Of a stretch of DNA of 7,218 nt, positions 1 through 5,153 are shown one piece after another. A program made the translations under genes and the position numbers. Within the stretch, counting starts at the first letter, position 1; each line of letters starts with the position of its first letter. This DNA comes from Planctomycetota bacterium (lineage in GTDB: Bacteria; Planctomycetota; Phycisphaerae; UBA1845), in the NCBI GenBank assembly GCA_024277835.1, contig JAJRUK010000324.1:1-7218 (forward strand). The letters run 5' to 3'. The notes under the pieces were generated by a model. The model searched no databases. It was not told the DNA's origin and saw only the letters and a program-made list of their open reading frames with translations.

Positions 1-565
1 AAAGACGATGGAGATTCATCACGACAAGCACCACGCCGCCTACGTCAGTAAGCTCAACGCTGCGCTTGAAGGTCACGCCGACCTTGCAGCAAAGAGCATT
101 GAGGAACTGATGACGGGCGTCGCGACGCTGCCGGACAGTGTTCGCGGAGCGGTTCGCAACAACGGCGGTGGCCACTTCAACCACTCGATGTTCTGGAACA
201 ACATGAAACCGGGCGGCGGGGGCACGCCAAGCGGAGCACTGGGCGACGCGATCAACACCGCGTTTGGAAACTTTGACGGGTTCAAGGAAAAATTCTCAAA
301 CGCCGCAGCCACTCGGTTTGGTAGCGGATGGGCTTGGCTTGCTGTTTGCTGCGATGGAAAACTCTGCGTTTGCTCGACGCCGAATCAGGACAACCCGCTG
401 ATGAAAGACGTCTCCGAGTGTTCGGGTACGCCGATTCTGGGGTTGGATGTTTGGGAGCACGCTTACTACCTCAACTATCAAAACCGTCGGCCTGACTATG
501 TTTCCGCGTTTTTCAACGTGATTAACTGGGACGACGTGTCTAGTCGATTCGCGGCGGCGACGTAG
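1..565 (+). CDS. sodA: Superoxide dismutase, Mn-type (5' end outside window)
   Basis: Converts superoxide to oxygen and hydrogen peroxide. The frame is open from the window edge: a Lys-Thr pair precedes MEIHHDKHH, which in this family lies about 20 residues into the protein, so the true start is upstream and the ATG at 8 is internal. Numbering that Met as 1, the four metal ligands are visible: His4 (MEIHH), His59 (GGHFNHSMFW), Asp147 and His151 (DVWEHAYYL). The GGGHFNHS motif combined with Gln127 in TPNQDNPLM is the Mn-type pattern; Fe enzymes carry the active-site Gln elsewhere, though cambialistic use cannot be excluded. The C-terminus is of ordinary length and ends at TAG 563-565. Odd point: five cysteines at 114, 115, 120, 122 and 138, in a segment that normally has few or none. 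The gene appears to be transcribed separately from what follows, since a strong terminator lies 40 bp downstream. Confidence 0.96.
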   Translation, partial: KTMEIHHDKHHAAYVSKLNAALEGHADLAAKSIEELMTGVATLPDSVRGAVRNNGGGHFNHSMFWNNMKPGGGGTPSGALGDAINTAFGNFDGFKEKFSNAAATRFGSGWAWLAVCCDGKLCVCSTPNQDNPLMKDVSECSGTPILGLDVWEHAYYLNYQNRRPDYVSAFFNVINWDDVSSRFAAAT

Positions 566-573
566 GCGAGTCG

Positions 574-602
574 CTGACAGTTGTTGGTCTACAACGTATG
601 AT
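574..602 (+). promoter_or_regulatory. Candidate sigma70-type promoter for the quinone operon
   Basis: CTGACA (574-579) and TATGAT (597-602), each 5/6 to the sigma70 consensus, are separated by exactly 17 bp. The expected start is near 609, about 133 nt before the first gene of the operon. The 17-bp spacer contains a 16-bp interrupted palindrome, GTTGT-N6-ACAAC (580-595), which could be an operator. The predicted start lies inside the left arm of the sod terminator, so the new transcript would lack the 5' bases needed for that hairpin. The motif match is seen directly; activity is inferred, and planctomycete promoter rules are poorly known to me. Confidence 0.5.
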
Positions 603-605
603 AGA

Positions 606-640
606 GGGCGTTATCCGTCGGCGGATGACGCCCTTTTTTT
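606..640 (+). terminator. Intrinsic terminator after sod
   Basis: A 12-bp stem pairs 606-617 with 622-633 (GGGCGT..ATCCG with CGGAT..ACGCCC, with a single T-G wobble at 612/627). It closes on a four-base TCGG loop and is followed at once by seven T residues (634-640). This is a textbook rho-independent terminator 40 bp after the sod stop codon. Confidence 0.93.
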
Positions 641-643
641 GAT

Positions 644-680
644 GCACCGGTTACAAACCGGTGCCACACAAGAAGTGTGG
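644..680. repeat. Two adjacent short palindromes (REP-like)
   Basis: The first palindrome is GCACCGGTT-ACA-AACCGGTGC (644-664), a perfect 9-bp stem with a 3-base loop. The second is CCACAC-AAGAA-GTGTGG (664-680), a 6-bp stem with a 5-base loop, sharing base 664 with the first. There is no T-run, so this is not a terminator. Its intergenic position and compact twin-hairpin form resemble REP-type repeats, and I recall similar ACCGGT...GTGCCACA sequences between planctomycete genes, but this is memory and not a search. If the upstream promoter is real, it lies in the 5' leader of the quinone operon mRNA and would fold there. Confidence 0.6.
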
Positions 681-741
681 TTGGATGGCGCAGATCGTGG
701 TTGATTGAGCAGGTAGACGAGACGTTGGTCTTGGTAGGACC

Positions 742-1587
742 GTGCGAAACAAACGGGACGAAGAGAAACAGGTGGAACGTAGCGAGACAGGTTGGACGAA
801 CGATCTTTTAGAGTCGCCGCATGACGCGCCAGACAAGGCGCGGCGGGTGCGGTCGATGTTCAACGCGATCGCGCCTCGCTATGAGCTTGTGAACCGGGTC
901 TTTAGCGGTGGCCGGGACGCGTATTGGCGACGGCGAGCGGTTGGACTCGTTGGTGCAGGCGCTGGGGATGATGTCTTGGACATTGCCTGCGGGACGGGCG
1001 ATTTTTCGCGGACGTTCTTGAAAGCGAAGGTCGGATCGGTGACGGGGTGCGATTTCGCGCATGAGATGCTCGTGCGGGCGCGGGGAGCACTGGCGGGCAA
1101 GCCGCCAGTGGCACCCGGCGAGACCCCTGCGACACCTAGCGAGTCCCCTGTGGCACGCGGTGCGACACCAGCAGGCGCGAGATGGTGCGAATGCGATGCT
1201 CAGCGCTTGCCGTTTTCAGACGGAAGTTTTTCCATCACCTCGTGCGCGTTTGGCGTGCGGAATTTTCAGCAGCTTGGGGTCGGTCTTTCGGAGATGTATC
1301 GCGTTCTGTGTCCCAACGGGCGGGCCGTCATTCTTGAGTTCAGCAAGCCGAAAAACGCGCTCTTTCGCGGGATGTACGAGCTGTACGCAAACCGGATCAT
1401 GCCCATCGCTGCCACCGTGATTAGCGGGGACAAAAGCGGAGCCTATCGCTATTTGCCGCGCTCGGTTGTATCCTTCGCGAGCGTGGAAGATATGTGCAAG
1501 CTCCTGAAAAAGTCAGGTTTCGCGCAGGTTCGTGCGACGCCGCTGACACTTGGCGTGGTGACGGTGTATGTTGCTTCGCGAGACTGA
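742..1587 (+). CDS. ubiE: Demethylmenaquinone C-methyltransferase (UbiE/MenG)
   Basis: SAM-dependent enzyme that C-methylates the demethylated quinone as the last step of menaquinone synthesis. The 281 residues contain the UbiE N-terminal signature region RYELVNRVFSGG (46-57), SAM motif I VLDIACGTGDFS (78-89), the acidic CDF (103-105), DAQRLPFSDGSF (152-163), GVRN (171-174), RVLCPNGRAVILEFSKP (187-203) and YRYLPRSV (235-242). The RVLCPNG stretch departs from the usual RVLKPGG. Residues 117-146 are an unusual Pro/Ala/Thr-rich insert, about 21 residues longer than I expect at this place, encoded by a hairpin and three tandem 21-bp repeats. The start is uncertain: GTG 742 has only AGGA two bases upstream, while GTG 772 has GAAGAGA at a better distance; the charged residues before about 33 are not conserved. 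It is the first gene of a four-gene run, and the next ATG follows its stop by 2 nt. Confidence 0.93.
   Translation: MRNKRDEEKQVERSETGWTNDLLESPHDAPDKARRVRSMFNAIAPRYELVNRVFSGGRDAYWRRRAVGLVGAGAGDDVLDIACGTGDFSRTFLKAKVGSVTGCDFAHEMLVRARGALAGKPPVAPGETPATPSESPVARGATPAGARWCECDAQRLPFSDGSFSITSCAFGVRNFQQLGVGLSEMYRVLCPNGRAVILEFSKPKNALFRGMYELYANRIMPIAATVISGDKSGAYRYLPRSVVSFASVEDMCKLLKKSGFAQVRATPLTLGVVTVYVASRD
1088..1110. repeat. Palindrome inside ubiE
   Basis: CACTGGCGG (1088-1096), loop GCAAG, CCGCCAGTG (1102-1110): a perfect 9-bp stem inside the coding region, abutting and overlapping by 3 bp the first of three tandem 21-bp repeats. I recall near-identical CACTGGCGG..CCGCCAGTGGCAC palindromes between planctomycete genes. 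It is probably the leading part of an inserted repeat element, which is an inference. Confidence 0.7.
1108..1170 (+). repeat. Three tandem 21-bp repeats in frame within ubiE
   Basis: The copies are 1108-1128, 1129-1149 and 1150-1170. Copy 1 matches copy 2 at 16 of 21 positions and copy 3 at 16 of 21 (counted by eye). Because 21 is a multiple of three, they encode the heptapeptides VAPGETP, ATPSESP and VARGATP at protein residues 123-143. The segment lies in the loop between the SAM-binding acidic region and the DAQRLPF motif, where extra sequence can be tolerated. Confidence 0.8.
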
Positions 1588-1589
1588 CG

Positions 1590-3518
1590 ATGACCGAAAC
1601 ACCCACTTCGCCAAACCATCCTCCCTCGACCCCGACCGAGACCCTAACCGAGACAGAGAGTGAGTCCAAGCGTCTGAAAGACGTGTGGTCGCGTTCGGGG
1701 TCGAAGTATCGCATCCGAGCGATCGTTCTCCTCGGGGTCAACGTTCTTCTTTTCGCCGGCGTGGGGTCTTTTGCCTTTTGGATTCGTAGTGGCGAGTTCT
1801 TTGCGCCGGCACGCGACGGGTATGCTGACATTCTGATCGCGACGTTTACAGGTGTCGGTGAAGCAAGCGTTTCCCTTGGGTCGCTGCTAGCCGGACCTGT
1901 GGGCGTTGAGAATGTCCCGATGATGATCCCCATCGTCGGACTCTTGATGGCCACGCTGATCGCGATTCCGATTCTCGTGGCGATCCTGTATCGGTTTTGG
2001 TCTTCGATTCCTTTTATCGCCGTGGTTGGCTTGATTGCCGTGATGCCCTGGCTTGCGATTACGCTACTGGGGTCTTGTATTCTGGCGTCGGTGCGTCCTT
2101 TTCGAACCCGCTTTCGTTTTATGTCAGCCCTGATCGCACTGATCCCCGCGATCGTGTACCTCGTTCTCGCCTGGAACGGGACGCATGATGCGGTCGTCGG
2201 GAGAATCGATCCGGTGGATGCGATCAAGTACGTTGCGCCATGGGTTCTGGCGGTCGTAGCCGGGGCGTGTGTATTCGCGGTCGTACTTTCGATTGCAGAC
2301 TTTGTGGACTATCGACCGGGCGCTGTCACGCCGCTTCTTGCGATCATGCTTGCGATTCCGGTTGCGCTTTTTGAGCAGCGGGTGGGTCGCGATGAGCTTT
2401 ACTATCGCCTGCTGGAGCAACTCGACCTTGCCCACTTTGCTGAGGTAGACGCAACAGTCAGTTGGGAAGAGGCCGCCCGACGACGATGGGAGACGCACCC
2501 GCTTCCGCGACCGAGTTGGAACGCAGTTCGCGAAATCGAGGCGGAAAAATGGCAGATGGAGCTGGCCTCTGACACCAGACCTTACGAGTCAGAATTAGCC
2601 CGACACCAAGCGGAAATCGCCGAGCGGTGCGACTGGTTCCACAAGTATTTTCCGGATAGTCGCTACACGCCCAATGCACTGTTTATCAAGGCGCGGGCGC
2701 TGGATCGTCGGGTGGATCTTGTCGAATTTCGCGAGACGAAGTGGATACGGTTCTACGACGAATTTCCAAGCGTCGCGTCGCGCGAGACTTGGCGAATGAT
2801 TCTTCAGAATCGACCGGACACACTGTTGGGAGCGATCGCGCGGTGTCGTCTCGCGCATATCGAGTCACGCGAGGGCGATGTGGACCGCGCGGTGGACAGA
2901 CTGGCAGAACTCATTGCAAAATTCGACCGGGGTCAACAGCCCGCCGGCGAAAAACCGAGCGATCAAGCATCATCGACCACCGGATTGCAGCGCGCACTCG
3001 AGCGCGAATCTCCCGAGTCGAGTTTGCATGTTTCGATCGATCGCATGGTTCTTGAGGCGCATCGACTCTACGACCTTCTGACTCGAAACCGAGACCCGCT
3101 TTACGACTATGCGCCGCTTTGTGGGCCTCGCCGGACGGATGGTGATGTATGGTACGGGATGTTGGACCTGGACCCGCGACACGGAAGCTATGTGCGGCGG
3201 CTGGAACGACTTGCGAAGGCGTACCCGAACGCGCAGATCGGCGACAACATCGAACTGGAAATCGCCAAGGCAACGCGAGACCCGGTCGATCGGATTTCGC
3301 GATTGGAACAACTGGTCTCGCGCGTGCCAGCAGGTGACGCGACCGCGGAAGCGCTTCTTCGGCTGAGTTTAACGTATCGCGAAATTCAACATTCTCGCGA
3401 GAGTGAAGAAGTGGTGACGCGGCTGGTGACGCGGTATCCAGAGTCGGTCTGGGCGAAACAGGCGGATAAACTTTCGCCGCTTGCGCCGTCAAGGCGCGTC
3501 ACGAGCAGGGAGCCATAG
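1590..3518 (+). CDS. Multi-pass membrane protein with TPR-like C-terminal domain, unknown function
   Basis: I do not recognise a named family. The 642 residues begin with a Thr/Ser/Pro/Glu-rich tail (1-28) and a basic stretch (35-43). Hydrophobic segments follow at about 43-65, 110-134, 139-167, 176-195, 214-236 and 245-262. A weaker segment at 79-101 makes the count six or seven, which decides whether the tail is cytoplasmic or periplasmic; the basic RPFRTRFRF loop (169-177) fits better with seven. Residues 265-642 are soluble and mostly helical, with spaced TPR-like units such as AERCDWFHKYFPDSRYTPNA, the 412-447 helix pair and 583-627 ending YPESVWAKQADK, the pattern of YbgF/BamD-type repeats. 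The start ATG is 2 nt after the ubiE stop, and the stop is 1 nt before the ubiX start, so it is almost surely co-transcribed. This suggests a role near quinone synthesis or the envelope, but no function can be assigned. Confidence 0.88.
   Translation: MTETPTSPNHPPSTPTETLTETESESKRLKDVWSRSGSKYRIRAIVLLGVNVLLFAGVGSFAFWIRSGEFFAPARDGYADILIATFTGVGEASVSLGSLLAGPVGVENVPMMIPIVGLLMATLIAIPILVAILYRFWSSIPFIAVVGLIAVMPWLAITLLGSCILASVRPFRTRFRFMSALIALIPAIVYLVLAWNGTHDAVVGRIDPVDAIKYVAPWVLAVVAGACVFAVVLSIADFVDYRPGAVTPLLAIMLAIPVALFEQRVGRDELYYRLLEQLDLAHFAEVDATVSWEEAARRRWETHPLPRPSWNAVREIEAEKWQMELASDTRPYESELARHQAEIAERCDWFHKYFPDSRYTPNALFIKARALDRRVDLVEFRETKWIRFYDEFPSVASRETWRMILQNRPDTLLGAIARCRLAHIESREGDVDRAVDRLAELIAKFDRGQQPAGEKPSDQASSTTGLQRALERESPESSLHVSIDRMVLEAHRLYDLLTRNRDPLYDYAPLCGPRRTDGDVWYGMLDLDPRHGSYVRRLERLAKAYPNAQIGDNIELEIAKATRDPVDRISRLEQLVSRVPAGDATAEALLRLSLTYREIQHSRESEEVVTRLVTRYPESVWAKQADKLSPLAPSRRVTSREP
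3508..3512 (+). promoter_or_regulatory. Ribosome binding site fixing the GTG start of ubiX
   Basis: GGGAG at 3508-3512 lies 7 nt before GTG 3520. It sits within the last codons of the upstream gene and supports GTG 3520 over the in-frame TTG at 3481, which would add 13 residues absent from the family. Confidence 0.7.
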
Positions 3519-3519
3519 G

Positions 3520-4152
3520 GTGGCACATTCTCGAAAACAAATTGTGGTCGGCGTGACGGGGGCGAGCGGTGCGATCTATGCCCATCGGCTGGTGTCATGC
3601 TTGTTGGATGCCGACGTGGAGGTGCATCTGATCGTTACGCCCTATGGAAGCAGACTTTTCTCCGACGAACTTGATATAAAGGACATTGGTACGTCGAGTT
3701 TTTCGTCGACCCATTGCGAGCGACTTCAGGTGTATGGCTATCGCGACGTGGGTTCAAAACTTGGGAGCGGTAGCTTTCGGACGGACGGAATGATTATCTG
3801 CCCGTGCAGCAGTAACACGTTAGCCGCGGTGGCGGCGGGTTTGGCGGAGAATCTTCTGAACCGGGCGGCCTCGGTCACGCTGAAAGAGCGCCGGCGATTG
3901 ATTCTTGTCCCGCGCGAGATGCCGGCGAGTCATATCGACCTTCAAAACTCGCTACGTCTCAGCGAAGCGGGAGCGATTATTTGCCCGGCGGCTCCGGGTT
4001 TCTATATGCTGCCACAGACGATCGATGATCTTGTGGACTTTGTCGTGGGGAAGCTGCTCGATCTTGTAGACGTTGAACATGCGCTGAATACGCGATGGAC
4101 GGGGGAGGTCGAAGCGCGCACGGATCGCACCGCGGGAACAGAATCGTCATGA
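3520..4152 (+). CDS. ubiX: UbiX-type flavin prenyltransferase
   Basis: Attaches a dimethylallyl group to FMN to make prenylated FMN, the cofactor of UbiD-type decarboxylases; here it most likely serves menaquinone synthesis (the MqnM role in the futalosine route). The 210 residues show the FMN-binding GVTGASGAIYA (11-21), GSFRTDGMIICPCSSNTLA (83-101), NLLNRAASVTLKERRRLILV (111-130), the PRE at 131-133, and PQTIDDLVDFVVGK near the C-terminus. The LKERRR and PRE segments carry the Lys, Arg and Glu residues used by the family. The N-terminus starts right at the first beta strand, as usual. The last 20 residues are a variable tail. Its stop overlaps the ubiA start by ATGA (4149-4152), implying translational coupling. 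The decarboxylase it should serve is not within this window. Confidence 0.95.
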   Translation: MAHSRKQIVVGVTGASGAIYAHRLVSCLLDADVEVHLIVTPYGSRLFSDELDIKDIGTSSFSSTHCERLQVYGYRDVGSKLGSGSFRTDGMIICPCSSNTLAAVAAGLAENLLNRAASVTLKERRRLILVPREMPASHIDLQNSLRLSEAGAIICPAAPGFYMLPQTIDDLVDFVVGKLLDLVDVEHALNTRWTGEVEARTDRTAGTESS

Positions 4153-5042
4153 GTTCCGCGATATCGTCCCTTCGCATATGGGCAGAGATGGTCAAGCTGT
4201 CTCACTCGCTCTTCGCGCTGCCGTTTGCGCTCATCGCGACGTTTCTAGCCGGGCGAAACATCGACGGGCGAGGGTATCCTTACTTCGGACAACTTGGTTT
4301 GATCGTCGTGTGCATGGTTACCGCGCGTAGCGTTGCGATGACGTTCAACCGTATTGTGGACGCGGAGATCGACGCGCGCAATCCGCGAACCGCGATTCGC
4401 CCGCTGCCGTCGGGTCGATTGTCGCGGGCGGCAGCCTATACCATGCTGGGACTTTCGGTCCTGACGTTTGGGGTTGGGTGCTTCGGGTTTTTCGCCTTCT
4501 ACGACAACACCTGGCCCATCCTGTTGTCTGGACCGGTGCTTGTGTATCTATGCTGTTATTCGTTTTGCAAGCGGTTTACGAAGTGGTCGCACTTTGTGTT
4601 GGGGAGTGCGATTGCAATGTCGCCGGTTGCGTCATGGATCGCGATTTCCCCTGAATCGCTGGGGATCCCCGCCATCCTTCTTGCGATCGCGGTAACGTGC
4701 TGGATCGGCGGGTTCGACATCATCTATGCGTGCCAGGACATCGAGGTCGATCAAAGTGAACACCTCTACAGCTTGCCGTCGCGACTGGGGGCTGCACCCG
4801 CACTCTGGATCGCACGCGGTGCCCATGCGATCTGCGTGGTGTCGCTGGTAGCACTTGGAATCTCAGCCGGACTTGGAATCTTCTACGCGATCGGGGTCGC
4901 TGTCGCCGCGGCGCTGCTCCTGGTGGAGAATTCGCTTGTCCGAGCGGGGGACTATCGCCACGTGAACCTCGCTTTTTTTACGATTAACGGGGTTGTTAGC
5001 GTGGTTCTCGCAGCCGGTGCGATCGCGGATGTTTTCGTTTAG
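4149..5042 (+). CDS. ubiA: UbiA-family polyprenyltransferase (MqnP-like)
   Basis: Integral membrane enzyme that transfers a polyprenyl chain to an aromatic acid. In menaquinone-using bacteria of the futalosine type this is the MqnP step; the window does not prove the substrate. The 297 residues contain the first Mg-diphosphate motif NRIVDAEID (67-75), with Asp71 and Asp75, and the second in GFDIIYACQDIEVD (188-201), with Asp190, Asp197 and Asp201. The opening KLSHSLFALPFALIATFLA, the central YSFCKRFTKWSHFVLG and the HLYSLPSRLG after the second motif are typical of the UbiA subgroup found in such clusters. About eight to nine hydrophobic segments are visible. I chose ATG 4149 because it overlaps the ubiX stop as ATGA and begins just before the conserved domain; an in-frame start at 4095 would add 18 unconserved residues. 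It is the last gene of the tight operon. Confidence 0.94.
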   Translation: MSSAISSLRIWAEMVKLSHSLFALPFALIATFLAGRNIDGRGYPYFGQLGLIVVCMVTARSVAMTFNRIVDAEIDARNPRTAIRPLPSGRLSRAAAYTMLGLSVLTFGVGCFGFFAFYDNTWPILLSGPVLVYLCCYSFCKRFTKWSHFVLGSAIAMSPVASWIAISPESLGIPAILLAIAVTCWIGGFDIIYACQDIEVDQSEHLYSLPSRLGAAPALWIARGAHAICVVSLVALGISAGLGIFYAIGVAVAAALLLVENSLVRAGDYRHVNLAFFTINGVVSVVLAAGAIADVFV

Positions 5043-5059
5043 AGTTTGACCCGCGGCGG

Positions 5060-5088
5060 TTGCTTTAGGGTCGGTCCGGCCCTACCAT
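5060..5088 (+). promoter_or_regulatory. Weak candidate promoter with an internal hairpin
   Basis: TTGCTT (5060-5065), a 17-bp spacer and TACCAT (5083-5088) give 3/6 and 4/6 matches to sigma70 boxes. The spacer nearly coincides with a 7-bp inverted repeat, AGGGTCG-GTC-CGGCCCT (5067-5083, one T-G pair). With no T-run after it, the repeat is a poor terminator and could instead be an operator. It lies in the 111-bp gap before the FlgI-like gene, the only break of this size after the quinone operon. Confidence 0.25.
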
Positions 5089-5140
5089 CTTTGCAGTTGA
5101 GCATACAGGCAGACAACACGCCCCCGAATCGCCTTCCTCT

Positions 5141-5144
5141 GGAG
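5141..5144 (+). promoter_or_regulatory. Ribosome binding site of the FlgI-like gene
   Basis: GGAG at 5141-5144 lies 9 nt before ATG 5154. It supports that start, which places a lipoprotein signal peptide directly at the N-terminus; the in-frame upstream start at 5046 would bury it. Confidence 0.7.
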
Positions 5145-5153
5145 ACTGCAACG

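Noticed and set aside
1494..1589. In-frame upstream extension of the membrane protein gene
   Set aside because: It would start at TTG deep inside ubiE. ATG 1590, 2 nt after the ubiE stop, gives a normal coupled start and a sensible N-terminus.
1421..2227. Long open frame on the - strand opposite the ubiE end and membrane protein start
   Set aside because: It is antisense to two well-supported genes, its protein is Arg/Ser/Thr/Pro-rich without recognisable motifs, and it has no credible start region. It is a by-product of GC-rich codon use on the + strand.
2911..3492. 193-codon open frame on the - strand
   Set aside because: Opposite the TPR-like region; Arg/Pro/Ser-rich translation with no domain, and it fits a shadow frame.
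5067..5083. Hairpin after ubiA as an intrinsic terminator
   Set aside because: The stem is only 7 bp with a wobble, and what follows is ACCATC, not a T-run.
5046..5153. In-frame upstream extension of the FlgI-like lipoprotein
   Set aside because: It has no RBS and would put 36 residues in front of a clear lipoprotein signal; ATG 5154 has GGAG at a good distance.
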